Assembly (NCBI GenBank): GCA_013350335.1 | Contig: CM023540.1 | Coordinates: forward strand, 59,806,962 to 59,870,961 | DNA: 64,000 nucleotides | Direction of reading: 5' to 3' | DNA from: Chimonanthus salicifolius | Lineage: Eukaryota; Streptophyta; Magnoliopsida; Laurales; Calycanthaceae | In this document: one piece after another, positions 11,601 to 24,600 of the stretch | How positions within the stretch are numbered: the first letter of the stretch is position 1 | Layout of the letters: the number at the start of each line of letters is the position of its first letter | Notes under the pieces: generated by a model | Told to the model about the DNA's origin: nothing | Seen by the model: the letters and a program-made list of their open reading frames with translations, nothing else | Database searches by the model: none | Made by a program: the position numbers and the translations under genes

Positions 11601-12281
11601 TCAAGAGGAGGCTATGTATACTTGTGATGGGTGGGACTCATTACATTTGCATACATACATAGCATTGTTTTTGTAAGATTTTGATGATCATGTATTATTA
11701 TGTTATATGCATGTTTTATACTAACCTTGTGGTAGCCCTAATCGGAATACCTACTGGGCGCGTTGTTCTAACGCCCTACTTCTATCCTTAGTGGATGACA
11801 CAGGAAAGGGAAAGATCGAGGATCGCGAAGGAAACCAAGCATAGGAGCTTGGATATCTGAATCGACTTTTATTTATTGATATTTGGTTAAGTTTACATGG
11901 ACATGTAATTTGAGTTGTTAGATGTTGGCATGTAATAACTTAATTAATATTTGCTATGGTTTGGAGTGGTTTGATTGAATGATTAAGATAAGGTAATTTT
12001 GGTTAAATGACTATGTACTTTGCTATCTAATAAAATGGAGTAGATTTAGGTTCCATTATAATCCACAGTTAGATTAAGTAATATTCCACAAAGATTATAC
12101 TTTACTCAGTGAGAACCATTCTTGTGGACTTAGTCCATGCTCACATAGGTTTGGCCAGTTAAGGGTCAAACTTTAGAAGTCCAGACTTAACTCGCGTCGT
12201 GACGTTCCGCTCTTTAGCACTTAAAAAAAAAAAATAGACTCTGATTTTTGGAAAGTAAATGAAAAAGGGCGGGGCGTTACA
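8670..12281 (+). mobile_element. Solo LTR I (3612 bp), TSD AAATG
   Basis: It starts TGTAATACCCCAGATTTTCA and ends GGGCGGGGCGTTACA. Identical five-base flanks AAATG lie at 8665-8669 and 12282-12286, and the host LTR F reads through once they are removed. No internal coding region is present, so this is a solo LTR left by LTR-LTR recombination. Modules: odd palindrome 8880-8892; donor-like GTAAGT 9803-9808; palindrome array 9931-11119; GTAGGTTTCCTAC 11276-11288; constant-loop hairpins 11501-11524 and 11582-11605; CTAAC 11768-11772 and CAGG from 11801. Confidence 0.93.
9931..11119 (+). repeat. Palindrome array in solo LTR I
   Basis: About nine GGTTCGGCC/GGCCGAACC units lie at roughly 9932, 10148, 10347, 10427, 10572, 10783, 10949 and 11089, plus a half unit near 10630. 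The unit at 10783 has GGTTCAGCCAT paired with ATGGCTGAACC, a change in both arms that keeps pairing. Confidence 0.88.
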
Positions 12282-15168
12282 AAATGCAAATGGGAGTTAC
12301 AGGTGATGCCACCAAGAGACACCACCATGGGCTAAATTTCATTAACCAAAGGATTTTTCATCTTTCTCTCTCTCCCTCCCTCCCTTGGCCCTTTTTCACC
12401 TCTCAAGACAATGAACCTTGGCTGGTTGTCTCTCACACAAATCATTCCTTGGCCGATCACTCCACCAAGATAAAGTGGACTTAGAGCAAAGGAGTTTGCA
12501 TCTCAAGGTTTTATCACTCTCACCCAAGGCCAAGTTTCTCTCTCTCTCTCTCTCAAATCAATACCTTGGCCGAACAACTTCAAGGAGTTTCCAGCAAGGT
12601 CAGTTTGGGCCAAAGGAGCAAGAAAGAAGAAGGAGAGGCTAAGGAAGGAAAGGAACAAGCAGGAACAAAGGACAAATTGGAGGAGTCGCGGAAACGGTAA
12701 GTGCTCGACAAATTTTATAATTAGAAAAGAGGGTCAAAGATTAAGAGTCTGTCGAAGCCTAAAATGTTATTATGGAAAAATAGGAACATGATCGTAGAAG
12801 GAACCATAGGGTTCGGCCATAGTACATGGCCGAATCTCATGAAGAAACATTAGTGATTAATAAGTTGTGAAAGATGGTAACCATGGAAGAAAAATGAAGG
12901 GTTATATGATATGTTAAATGGAAGGTGGAGGATGTTTTTAAGGTTTAAAATGAATGTAAATTGATGGACTTGGATGCATTTTGATTATCAAAAAGAATGG
13001 AAAGAGGAGCACCAAAAACCAAAGGGTGAGGTTCGGCCATGGTGGATGGCCGAACCCACCAAGTGCTATGTATGGTATTTTATTTTTAAAGGGTCTAAAA
13101 GTATTTAAATGGAGATAAGGTTAAGGTTGTGGGTCGGCCATTGCATGGCTGAACCATAATGTTATTATGGCTAAGGTGCTGAGCATAAACCATATATAAA
13201 TATTGGAATGTTTGAAACAAGAAAACCATGGACCATTTTTATGGGTTAATTGGAGTTAAGAACATGGTTATAAATTATTAATGGTACTATGCTTTTGATT
13301 AAGGAATCACATATGATTATCTTGGGACTTAGTATTAAGTAAGTAATCAGCCATGATAGATGACGACAAAAGGGACAAAAATCAATATGGTGAGGTTCGG
13401 CCATGTTGTATGGCCGAACCCCACTAATGGTTATTTGGTGGACTTAGTTTCTTTTGAAGTGGTCAACTTGTAATATAATTGGTCAAATCAAAATGGAGAC
13501 TTATGTATGATGGATTAAAGTAAATGAAAGGTTAAACAAGGGTTAAGCTAATGGCAATATTGTAATATGGAATGAAAAGATCAAAGGACTTGAAAAAAAG
13601 GGGCCAAAACCAAAATGGTGAGGTTCGGCCATGTTGTATGGCCGAACCCCACTAAGATGGATTTTCATGGACCAAGGTGTTATGGATTAGGTGGTTACCA
13701 ACGGTGGATGATTTATTGTTAAGTTATTAGCTAAGAAATTAGGAAGTAATGAATCAAAGGAAAGAATAAAATCAAATAGGTGAGGTTCGACCATAGTGTA
13801 TGGCCGAACCCCACAAGTTGTTGTTATTGGACTTAGGTTATTATGTGGGTTAGATGTGTAATTTATAAATGGATAAATCAATAGAATTGTGTGATTGGGC
13901 TTAAGAACCCAAAGGAGGGACTAAAACAAAATAAGTGAGGTTCGGCCATGGTGTATGGCCGAACCCCACAAGGTTTGTATATGATTTTGGACATTAATCA
14001 AGTGGGAATTTAGTTTGACTTGTTGTTATGTAACAAGGTGACGGGACCTCACAAGCAGTATACGGTCGTGAACGGTTTTCGGAGAAGAACGCGTGGTCAA
14101 ACTAGTTGTCATTGGTAGGATTCCTACATCATTGAAACCATGGATATGTATTATGTACTTATGATGATTTTATTTCATGTTTGATAAGTTATTTTGGTAT
14201 CAAACAATATGTTGCAATTAGGGGATTTTCATGCTATGTTTTGTAACATTCTAAAGCATGTTGGCATTTTCATCTCATGCATGGCATGGGAGGGATGGAA
14301 TGTAATCGGAGACCCACACTCCGTCGGGGCGTCTGTAAAGCACTAGTGGGGGATACCTTGATGAGGAGAATTTCATCAAGAGGATACTATGTATGATACC
14401 TTGATGATGAGAATCCCATCAAGAGGATACTATGTATGAAGACCTTGATGATGAGCATTCCATCAAGTGGATACTATGAGTTTGTGATGGGTGGGACTCA
14501 TTGCATATGATAGCATGGCATGGCATTAAATCGGCATGATTATGATCTTTATTATCATGCAAGGTTTTTGGTTTTTATCTGTATGATTGGATCTCTATTA
14601 TCATACACTGTTTTGGATATGATGTTTTACAATTATGATATGGTATATTATATCTGGATTTTATATATTAACCCATGTGTTAGCCCTAATTGGAATACCT
14701 ACTGGGCGCGTTGTCTAATGCCCGACTTCTACCCTAGTTGATGACACAGGAAGGGAACGGAATGAGGACGTGATTGGAGCCAAGCTTAGGAGCTTGGATG
14801 ATTAAGCTATATGTTGTTTATGTTACTCGGAATTGTAATAATGTAGATTTATTTTCTATGGATTGGATGGTTAATGTTTGGTATTTAAGTTATGATAATT
14901 ATTATTAAGTGTTGGACTACTTTGCTATCTAAATTGGAATAGGATTGTTATCCTATTGTTATTCCGCATATATGATTTATTCCGCAAGTTAACTTAATAA
15001 GTGTGAACCATCTCAGTGGACTTAGTCCACGCACATGTATGGTTGGCCAGTTAAGGGTCGGGCTTTAGAAGCTCGGACTTAACTTGCATCGTGACGTCCC
15101 GCTCTTTCTCACTCTTCTATTAACAAAAAATAGACTCTGATTTCAAGTGAAAAGGGCGGGACGTTGCA
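12282..15168 (+). mobile_element. LTR F, second piece to its 3' end
   Basis: It begins with the right TSD copy of solo LTR I and continues the F sequence through a CT-rich leader, GTAAGT at 12697-12702, a palindrome array (12806-13969), GTAGGATTCCTAC (14115-14127) and three constant-loop hairpins (14357-14380, 14400-14423, 14444-14467). It ends GGGCGGGACGTTGCA, a one-base variant of the usual terminus. It interrupts the minus-strand pol of element D at 15169, where GAAAT would be the right TSD copy. Confidence 0.85.
12806..13969 (+). repeat. Palindrome array in LTR F
   Basis: About seven GGTTCGGCC units (12808, 13029, 13133, 13391, 13620, 13786, 13937). Most are flanked by GTGA on the left and CCAC on the right. 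Confidence 0.85.
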
Positions 15169-17200
15169 GAAATAAGAGACATTGTCCAGGTCGTAATTCT
15201 CATTCAGGTACAACCTCACCAGTAGACATCTTAGCCCATATTTCTACCACTTCTGGATCTGGCCGTTGTTCTTGCTCAATCTTGGTAACCATGCTAGATC
15301 GTACCATCAGATTGTACATACTCCCACGGTCCTTGATATACAAATTAAACTCCCGGATAGTTGTCAGCATCTCCCATTCCTTCATAATCAAACTGGCCAC
15401 TGTTGCATGTGTCATGCGATTGAGGGCATTTGCCACTTTGTTCGCCTTGCTAGGATGATATCGAAGTGCGAACTCATAATCTTGCAGATACTCCATCCAT
15501 CTGCGTTGCCTCATGTTGAGTTCCTTCTAATCAAACAGATATTTCAAACTTTTGTGATCTAAAAATACCTCAAATTTCTCGCCATAAAGATAGTGTCTCC
15601 AGCTTTTGAGGGCGAATACCACTGCGGCTAATTCCAAATCATGTGTGGGATAGTGACGTTCATGGATTTTTAGCTGCCTTGAACCATAAGCCACTATATG
15701 ATGACTTTGAGTAAGAGAACGCCCAAGACGTTCTCCTGAAGCATCACAATATACTTCATAGCCCTTGCCTCTTTCCGGCAGAATCAAAATAGGAGCAGTT
15801 GTAAGCTTCTCCTTCGGGTCTTCAAACCTTCGATTGCATACATCAGACCATTCAAATTTGTCTCCTTTCTGAGCGAGTCTGGTGAGTGGAGCTGCAATCT
15901 TGGAGAAGTCAATAACAAACTTCCGATAATAACCAGCCAAACCCAGAAAGCTGCGGATTCGGTCATATTCCTTGAAGCTTTCCAGTTTCTAACTGCTACC
16001 ACTTTAGCTGGGTCCACGGCTATTCCTTCCGCTGATATGACATGTCCTAAGAAATTGACCTCGGATAGCTAGAACTCACACGTGCTTGCTTTGGCATATA
16101 ACTGATTTTTCTTCAAAGTGTCCAGGACTATTCTTAGATCCTCAGCATGCTCCTCCCGACTTGTAGAATAAATCAAGATGTTGTCAATGAAGACAATTAC
16201 AAACTTGCTTAGATAAGGACGAAAGATTCTGTTCATTAGATCCATGAACACAGTGGGTGCATTGGTGAGTCCAAACGGCATGACCACATACTCATATAGT
16301 CCATACCGAGTTCTGAAAGCCGTCTTCTCTATGTCCTCATCCCTGACACGGATTTGATGATATCCTGACATCAGATAAATCTTGGAGAAATGACTGGAAC
16401 CTCTGAGTTGATCTTATAGATCATCAATTCTGGGTAGAGGGTACTTGTTTCTAACTGTCAGCTGGTTCAATTTCCTGTAATCCACACACATCTGAAGAGT
16501 ACCATCCTTCTTCTTTACAAATAATATCGGTGCTTCCCAAGATGATGTGTTGTTCCGAATACATCTTAGTCTGAGCAGTTCATCAATTTGTTTCTTGAGC
16601 TTAGACATCTCTGTTGGGGCCATCCGGTAATGCGGTAATGATACTGAAGTTGTGCCAGGATATAGCTTGATCTCGAAATCAATCTCCCTCTTTGGAGGCA
16701 ACCCAGGGAGTTCTGTCGGGAATACCTCTGCGTACTCTTTCACTACCACAGGTAGTTCAGCCCTTGGTGCCTTGTCTAGTCGGATGATGTTCAATACTAG
16801 GCAGTTCATTTCCTCGTGCAATTTCCTGATCATTGGAATGCTCTGTCTATTGGTTTTACCACATATCGTTTTCCCTCGGGTGACCAAAATATCACCCTGC
16901 GGAGATGACAGTCAATGCTGGCCTGGAGTTAGCCAACCAATCTATGCCAAATATGTTGTCGTACTCTGTCATCTCGTGTACCAGATAGTTGAACTTAAAC
17001 CTGACCCCAGCAAGTTTAGTGTCTACCGAAGTGCAGATCAGACCAAGTGATGTGTCTCCAATAGGGGATACAATAGTAAGTGCAGTGGACAGTTGTTGTA
17101 CTAAAGTGCCAGTAGCAGATATGAAGGTAGCAGATACAAAGGAGTGGGATGCTCCTGAATCAAATAGTGCAAAAGCATAAGAACTATCAACTACTGCCAT
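15169..17200 (-). pseudogene. Broken pol of element D (protease to RNase H)
   Basis: Read on the minus strand: protease with MAVVDSSYAFALFDSGASHS (from 17200), the FGIDWL region, then RT ([27 protein letters not shown]), RNase H ([37 protein letters not shown]) and the start of the RNase H-integrase connector, cut by LTR F at 15169. The pieces lie in several frames with frameshifts and stops. The RT catalytic pair reads FIDN instead of FIDD (16180-16191), so the second metal-binding Asp is lost. The rest of integrase and the second LTR would lie left of the window. It is the same Ty3/gypsy lineage as A and P. Confidence 0.88.
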
Positions 17201-18315
17201 TACCTTGAATCACTGAGTGATCCACAGACTCTGGAGAAGGAGCCAAAGTATATAGTCGTCCAGATACTCTTGGAGTAGGTGCCCGTCCTGTCTAGTTATA
17301 TTCTTTGGACCCTTAAGAATGAGCTGGTCGAGCTGGAGGACGGAAGGAACCCCTGGAGTGAGGAGGTTTACTGATCTGTGGGTACTCCCTCTTTAAATGG
17401 CCCTGCTGGCCACACTGGAAACAGGTGCTAACGCTTCGAGAAACCTGAGAGACAAATCCTGATGTGGAGGGCTAATTGGGATGAAAACCTCCAGTTGACC
17501 CAGTAAAAAGTGAGGGTCTCCCAAAGTTGGGTCTAAATCTCTTATTCGGACAGAAAGCATTTCCCCAGCTTTGACCATTTCCATCAACTCTTGTTCAACT
17601 ATATTAGCTCGGCTAACCACTTCTGCCAAAGTAGCTGATTTGATATTGTGACCTTGGCTCTTAAGCTAGGTAGCATGCCTCATTCAAATTTCCGAGCCTT
17701 CTTGTATTCTGTGGCTACCATGTACAAAGCATAACAGATAGATGGAGAAACTTTTGATAATAGTCTGCAACCGTCATGGTGCCCTGGACCAGAGATATGA
17801 ACGCTTGTGTCTGGCACTCTTTCTCTTTCTCTGGAAAATAATGTTCCAGAAACATTCCAACGAACTGGTCCCATGTCATCTCAGTCCTTTCCCCCGCTGG
17901 AATCTGTGCTTACTGCCGTTCTATACCTCTCCATCATTTGTCGGCATCATCTACCAATTGTGAGGTAGCCAGCAATATCCGATCCTCATTACCAGTGATC
18001 TTGAGCAGCTTCAAGATTTTTGTGATGTTCCCAGCCCAGTTTTCTATTTCTGTGGGTCCCTCATTCCCTTTGAAATAAAGGGGACGCTGCTGTAGGAAGT
18101 CCCTGACCATATTCCGATCCTATGATTCATTGGAGGTTGCGCTTCCATTGCCGTTCTGATGTTGCTGTAGAATGGACCACTGTCTGTACTAGGCTCTGTA
18201 ACTCAAGAGGTACTTCCGGAATGTTCACACTATTTTGCCCCTCTTCCTGGTGTAGGTGTTGTACATCTTCTTCCTAATGCGGGTTTTTTCCAGTTGTTCT
18301 TCTTCTCGGAGGCAT
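17201..18315 (-). pseudogene. Broken gag of element D
   Basis: The likely start codon on the minus strand is at 18315 (MPPRRR), preceded by the same TTAGGGAAAATG-type context as gag of P. Homology to P gag follows: a PLELQSLVQ motif, then an FKGNEGP motif in another frame. The zinc knuckle near 17420 reads CFQCGQQGHLKREY, with the last Cys changed to Tyr. Several frameshifts and stops split the frame. An intact protein would be the capsid/nucleocapsid precursor that packages element RNA. Confidence 0.75.
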
Positions 18316-18744
18316 TTTCCTAAGTCATCGAAACATTGCTTGACTTAGTTTTCTCATAAAGGTTTGTTTACATAGTTTGGGAAATTGCCAAATCAGCATT
18401 TTGTATTTCTTGTTTTGGGGAATTTTCCTATGTATCATATATTGTTTCTCATTTTGGGAAAATCCTGATATTTCTTGTTTTGGGGAAATTTATCCTACTT
18501 TGCTATGTTTGGTAAACCCATACATAAAGTGATTGTCCTGCCCTTTCTGTTATTCTTCTCATCAAGTGTTGTTCTCAGATTGAATGCTTACAGTCTGATT
18601 CTCAACAAAGTAAATTAATCCGGCCCCCGTACAGCAAACTCCGAAGAATCGGTCAGTTGAGATTCTTATTTTGTCAGTGAGACATGATACCGTATTAATC
18701 TTACTTTGAAAGATTCACACTTCCGGTTTCATTCTAATACGAAT
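18316..18744 (-). other. Leader and degraded primer site of element D
   Basis: On the minus strand, LTR D is followed by TTCGTATTAGAATGAAAC, a decayed form of the TAGTATCAGAGCGAAAC primer site in P. The rest contains repeated TTTCCCCAAAACAAGAAAT blocks typical of this leader. No gene is seen. Confidence 0.65.
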
Positions 18745-20313
18745 TGTAACGCCCCGCCTTTTTTCACTTGGCGAAAATCAGAATATATATATTTCTTTAA
18801 ATAAAGAGTGAGAGAGAGCTGGAATGTCACAGAGCAAGCTAAGTCCGGGTTTCCAAACCCGACCCTTAATTGGCCAACGATACGTGTGCGTGAACCAACT
18901 CCACTAAAACAGTTCACAGACTTTATAATTTAACTGCGGAATTATTATATGAATAGAATACTATCCATATCCATGATATAAATAAGCAAGGAAGCCAATC
19001 ACTATAAAATACATTGAAACTTAGATATCCAAAAACATCATCCAACCATAGCAAAATAAACTAAGTTATTACAATCCCAAAATGCTAATTATCTCAAATA
19101 CATTGTTCCAAAATCAATTAAGTAAAGTAAACATAATATGCCCAAGTTCCTATGCTTGGCATCCTTCATGTCCACTGTCCTTTCCATTCCCTGTTCCATC
19201 ATCTAAAGACTAGAAGTAGGGCGTTAGTCAACGCGCACAGTGGGAATTCCGAATAGGATTATACACATAGGATCAATATAAAAATCAGAATAAGAACATC
19301 ATATTAAAACTGTAAATATGTCATAGTACCAAAAACAGCGCATGATAATCATATCCAAATCGTGCAAATGTATGTGTCATGTCATGGGTGTCACATGCCA
19401 ATGGTACCTCACCCAATCTCCATATCAAACACCATAGAAATCATAACAACGTTATCCTTGATATAATGAAATCATATCGAGGTGTTCCCTTGGCCATTTA
19501 TGTCCGCAGTGTTTTGTGACAGCACCACCAGGTCACTTTTATACCTCCCCACATGTGTTAATCAGAATTACTGATGGAGCATGGACTCCTCCCTTTGCGC
19601 AGGGTTTTTGGACTGGTCACCCCGGAGCTCTTTGGTGCATATTACACCGTACCCCTATCTAGCAATCCCGGACAAGGCCAACATATCAATGGTTCACATA
19701 GCTTCTTCCAAGCTAGTTTTCAAGCCCCAAGTCATGTCCGGACATCTCATAACTTGGATTGCTGCCCATATATTTCCTCCCCTGCCATTCATGAGATCAT
19801 GAATGAAATAATGCCTTTTCATTTCAAATTACATATTGCCATCGAAAACAGTTCATACACATATACATTTCATAAATCAAAGTAAGTCATCATGTTGGGA
19901 AAATACAAAACCAGTAACACATTTATATAAGATCCACATGTATTTCAATAAGGTAGGAATCCTACCAATCCCAGTAATATCCTTGTTGTTTTGTGAAGAA
20001 TCCGTACGACGATCATGTCAGAACAAATCGCTAACCCTTTTTGCGAAATCTCTTTACCTTAATGAATTTAATCACATATTTATGTCAATTTGATTATCCA
20101 TGTAATCATCCCTTACAGTTAGACTGAGGTTTCTAGATACATCAAATAAAAAACTCGATTTTTCATTTCAGTTGACTGAATCACGCTCAACTACAGTGTT
20201 CTGTCTTACCGTAAACTTTCAGTCGACTGAAATACATTTCAGTCGGTTGAACCCCAACTCAGTACTGTTATTCCTTGACTCACTACCATTTGAGTCGACT
20301 GAATCACAGATTC
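18745..20313 (-). mobile_element. LTR of element D, piece 1 (3' end)
   Basis: On the minus strand this is the 5' LTR of element D, broken by solo LTRs J and K into 18745-20313, 24134-25573 and 29238-29590. Joined without the TSD copies it is about 3352 bases. This piece holds the LTR 3' end (GGCGGGGCGTTACA read on minus), the hairpin at 18843-18863 (stem GGGTTT/AAACCC), the CTAAC block near 19230 and the GTAGG hairpin (19953-19965). It also holds the first units of a family-specific palindrome array built on CAGTCGACTG. Confidence 0.88.
20163..20313 (-). repeat. CAGTCGACTGAATC palindrome array, part 1
   Basis: Three units lie before the insertion of solo LTR J (near 20166, 20228 and 20292). 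TTCAGTCGACTGAA is itself a perfect 14-base palindrome. The array continues at 24134. Confidence 0.85.
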
Positions 20314-23300
20314 TGTAATACCCCAGATTTTCAGTTTATCAATATTTACGAAAAATGCCATTGAAAATGTGAATTAATGGTTATGAACCTTAGATGGGTA
20401 AGGTGTTGGGCAATGGCCTAATTAAGACCTATTGGATATGTTATAAGGATCAATTTAAAGTAAATGGGTAAGGTGCATTTAATTGGGTCAAGGTTGTTAT
20501 TTGGGTCAAAATGGTTATTTGGGTCAAAATGCCCAAAAGGGATCCAATGGGTCATAGTTGACTTGGTTGACCACCAAGTGAGTCCAAGCTTAATTTGGTT
20601 GGGGCTGATTTGAGTTGGAAATGGAATCAAATAGTTGAGTTGAATTAAATGGTTGAGTTGAATTAAATGGATGAGTTGAGTTAAGTGAGTGAAATAAATT
20701 TGGATTAAATGAGTTGGATGGAATATTTATTTCAAGTGAGTGAGTGTGTAGATGAAAGGTGTTTGGTTGTTTTCAAAATTTAAACAATGGAACACGTTGG
20801 ATGCATGGGAGGTATATCTCATGCATGAAAACCAAATGGGAATTAAATGGGGAGATCAAAGGGTTTTGGAGGTTACACAGGGCTTAACCTTAGCACATGT
20901 TGGGAAGATGGGAGTTTCATTTCATAGAATGAAACTCCAAATTGTATTACTAATGGGAGGTGGACTGTTTTGTGGTTATTACACAATTCAACCATGGCAC
21001 ACGTTGAAAGCATGGAGGGTTTCCATCTCAAGATGGAAACCCAAGGGTCAATGATGGAAGTGTTTCATCTCATGCATGAAACCTCCAAATAAACCATTAA
21101 TGGGAGGATAAATGTTGGTGGAGGTTACACCATTCAAACAAGGCAGCACCTTTGGGGGCCTTGGAGTTTCATATTATGGATGAAACCCCCAAGATGGAAC
21201 ACCAATGGGAGGTGGACAGTTACATAAAGCATCAAGCATATTGTTGGGACATGGGAGATGAAAGGACATGGAGTTTCATCTCATGGATGAAACTCCCAAA
21301 CAGCCCAATAATGGAGAGGTGGCGGTTACACAAGCCAAACAATGGCAACACCATTGGAGCCTTGGGAATTTCATCCTATGGATGAAACTCCCAAGTAAGC
21401 ATAAGGATTATGGTTAAATGCAAATGGGAGTTACAAGTGGTGCGACCGAGAGACACCGCCATGGGCTGAATATCATTAAGCCAAAGGAGTTTTCATTTTC
21501 ACTCTCTCTCTCTCTCTCCCTCCCTTGGCCGTTTTTCACATCTCAAGACAAAGAACCTTGGCTGGTTGTTTCTTACACAAATTAGTCCTTGGCCGATCCC
21601 TTCACCAAGACAAGAGGACTTAGAGAAAAGGAGTTGCATCTCTAGGTTTATCACTTCCATCCAAGGCCAAGTTTCTATCTCTCTCTCTCTCAAATCAATA
21701 CTTTGGCCGATCAACTTCAAGGAGTTTCCAATAAGATTAAGTTCGGCTAAAGGACAAGAAGGAAGGAAGAAGGAAGGACTAAGGAAGGAGAAGATCAAGA
21801 ACGAGTGAAAGAACCTGAGGAGTCACGGTATTGGTAAGTGCACTATAAACCCTTGTTAAATAAATTGGTTAAGGGAACATGATCCGGCTATTGTATGGCC
21901 GAACCTATCAAGGGATTAAATCATGGATAATGATGTTTAAAAAGGGTAGAAAATGGATCATAGGGTTCGGCCACTTTGGGTGGCCGAACCCCATGACAAG
22001 ACTTGGTTATTTTTATGGTTTTTGAGAGTAAAAACCATACATTGTTATGAAGGTTTTAAGTTGTTTTAAATGGAGAAAAGGTTAATGTTTTGGGTCGGCC
22101 ATTGCATGGCTGAACCATGTTGTTTTTATGGCTAAGGTGCTGTGCATAAACCATGTATAAATGTTGTAATGTTTGGATCAAGAAAACCATAGGGTTCGGC
22201 CATGTGTATGGCCGAACCCCATGGACCACTTTATGGGTTATTAGAGTTAAGAACATGGCTGGAAATGATTAATGGTTATATGCTTTTGATTAAGGATTCA
22301 CATATGAATATCTTGGGACTTAGTATTAAATAATTAACCATTATAGATGATGGAAAAAGGGACAAAATCAGTATGGTGAGGTTCGGCCATGTTCTATGGC
22401 CAAACCCCACTAATGGTCATTTGGTGGACTTAGTGGTTAACTTGTAATTTAATTGGTCAAATCAAAATGGAGACTTATCTAAGAAGGATTAAAGGACAAA
22501 AATTTAAGATGGTGAGGTTCGGCCATGTTGTATGGCCGAACCCCACTAAGGTGGATTTTTATGGACGTTGGTGGTTAGCAATATTAAACAAAGGTTAAAC
22601 CAATGGCAAAACCATAAATATAAGTTATAATGTAAATATGGAATGAAAGATTAAAGGACTTGAAAAAGGAGCCGAAACCAAAATGGTGAGGTTCGCCCAT
22701 GTTGTATGGCCGAACCCCACCAAGGTATATTTGGTAGATTGAGGTTTTTAGATAAGTTATTTGGATGGTATAGGTTAAACAAAAAGAGAGATCAAATTCA
22801 AGTGGGTGAGGTTCGGCCATGGTGTATGGCCGAACCCCACAAGATGGTTTTTGGACTTATACTTCATTGTGAATCAAATGGATATTGTCTTGACTTGTTG
22901 ATACATAAACAAGGTGACGGGACCTCACAAACGGTGCAAGATCGTGAACGGTTGCTGGATTAAGAAGCAAAGGACACTTGAGTAGTCTTTTGGTAGGATT
23001 CCTACATCAATGAAACCATGGATATGTATTATATACTTATGATGATTTTATTTCATGTTTGATAAGTTATTTTTGTATCAAACAATATGTTGCAATTATG
23101 GGATTTTCATGCTATGTTTTGTAATATTCTAAAGCATGTTGGCATTTGCATCTCATGCATGGCATGGGAGGGATGGAATGTAACTGGAGACCCACGCTCC
23201 GTCGGGGCGTCCGTAAGTCGTGAGAGGTATTTTAACCGGGGACCCACACTCCGTCGGGGCGTCCATAAAGCACTACTGGGGGATACCTTGATGAGGAGAA

Positions 23301-24133
23301 TTCCATCAAGAGGATACTATGTATGATACCTTGAGGATGAGAACCCCATCAAGAGGATACTATGTATGAAGACCCTGGTGATGAGCATTCCATCAGGGGA
23401 TACCTTGATGAGGAGAATTCCATCAAGCGGATACTATGAGTTTGTGATGGGTGGGCCTCATTGCATATGATAGCATGGCATGGCATTGAATCGGTATGAT
23501 TATGATCTTTATTATCATGCAAGGTATCTGGTTTTTATCTGTATGATTGGATCTTTATTATTATACACTGTTTTGGATATAATGCTTTATGAATATGATA
23601 TGGTATATTATATCTGGATTTTATATACTAACCCATGTGTTAGCCCTAATTGGAATACCTACTGGGCGCGTTGTCTAACGCCCTACTTCTACCCTAGTTG
23701 ATGACACAGGAAGGGAACAGAACGAGGACGTGATTGGAGCCAAGCTTAGGAGCTTGGATGATTAAGCTATATGTTGTTTATGTTATTCGGAATTGTAATA
23801 ACGTAGTTTTATTTGCTATGGATTGGATAGTTAATGTTTGGATGTTTAAGTTATGATAATTATTATTAAGTGTTAGACTACTTTGCTATCTAAAATGGAA
23901 TAGCATTGTTATCCTATTGTAATTCCACATACATGTTTTATTCCGCAAGTTAACTTGAGTACGTGTGAACCATTTTAGTGGACTTGGTCCACGCACACGT
24001 ACAGTTGGCCAGTTAAGGGTCGGGCTTTGGAAGCTCGGACTTAGCTCGGGTCGTGACGTCCCGCTCTTATCACTTTTGTTTATTTAAAAAAAAAATAGAC
24101 TCTGATTTCGTGTGAAAAGGGCGGGATGTTACA
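20314..24133 (+). mobile_element. Solo LTR J (3820 bp), TSD GATTC/GATTT
   Basis: It starts TGTAATACCCCAGATTTTCA and ends GGGCGGGATGTTACA. The flanks are GATTC (20309-20313) and GATTT (24134-24138), one base apart, which is consistent with an older insertion. The host LTR D resumes after the second flank. It is the same family as I and F. Modules: GTAAGT 21834-21839; palindrome array 21880-22840; GTAGGATTCCTAC 22993-23005; four constant-loop hairpins from 23287 to 23427; CTAACGCCCTACTTCTACCC near 23675; ACAGG after it. Confidence 0.9.
21880..22840 (+). repeat. Palindrome array in solo LTR J
   Basis: About eight GGTTCGGCC units, the last at 22810-22840 with GTGA/CCAC flanks. The unit near 22095 has GGCCATTGCATGGCTGAACC, a G-T wobble in the arm. 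Confidence 0.85.
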
Positions 24134-24600
24134 GATTTTGTCGGCTGACTCTGAGTCAAACCCTTTTGTTTTCGGTCAACCCTCTTTCAATCGACTGAAT
24201 CACAGATTCAGTCGGCTGACTTTGGATCAGTTTTACTATGTGTTCGGCCAGTATAGATTCAGTCAACTGAATCCATGATTCAGTCGGCTGAATCCTCAAC
24301 CAACAGTTTACGTGTTTCACAAATATTCGTTCAGTCAACTGAATCATAGATATAGTCGGCTGAAACACATAAGATCACTTTACTTCTTCGATACATCTTT
24401 GTTCAGTCAACTGAATCCCAGATTCAGTGGGCTGAAACACCAATAAATCCCATAATTTTATTCCAGACATGGTTCAGTCGACTGAATCCCAAGATTCAGT
24501 CGGTTGAAACTCCCAGAAATGGTTTTCTGTCTTCAGCCACACCAGTTCAGTCGAATGAATCCTTGGTTCAGTCGACTGACTGATTGTCAGTCCAGTTTGT
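24134..24600 (-). repeat. CAGTCGACTGAATC palindrome array, part 2
   Basis: Six more paired units (24188, 24256, 24330, 24401, 24472, 24545). In each, a TTCAGTCGACTGAATC arm is followed after 4-8 bases by GATTCAGTCGGCTGAA, its reverse complement apart from one pyrimidine change. Spacing is about 70 bases. Confidence 0.9.

Noticed and set aside
14520..14741. 73-residue frame repeated at 23480-23701
   Set aside because: The frame is shared because LTRs F and J are homologous; it spans the conserved CTAAC block and has no start context or protein homology that I can see.
15147..15562. Plus-strand open frames over element D
   Set aside because: They are antisense shadows of the minus-strand RNase H region.
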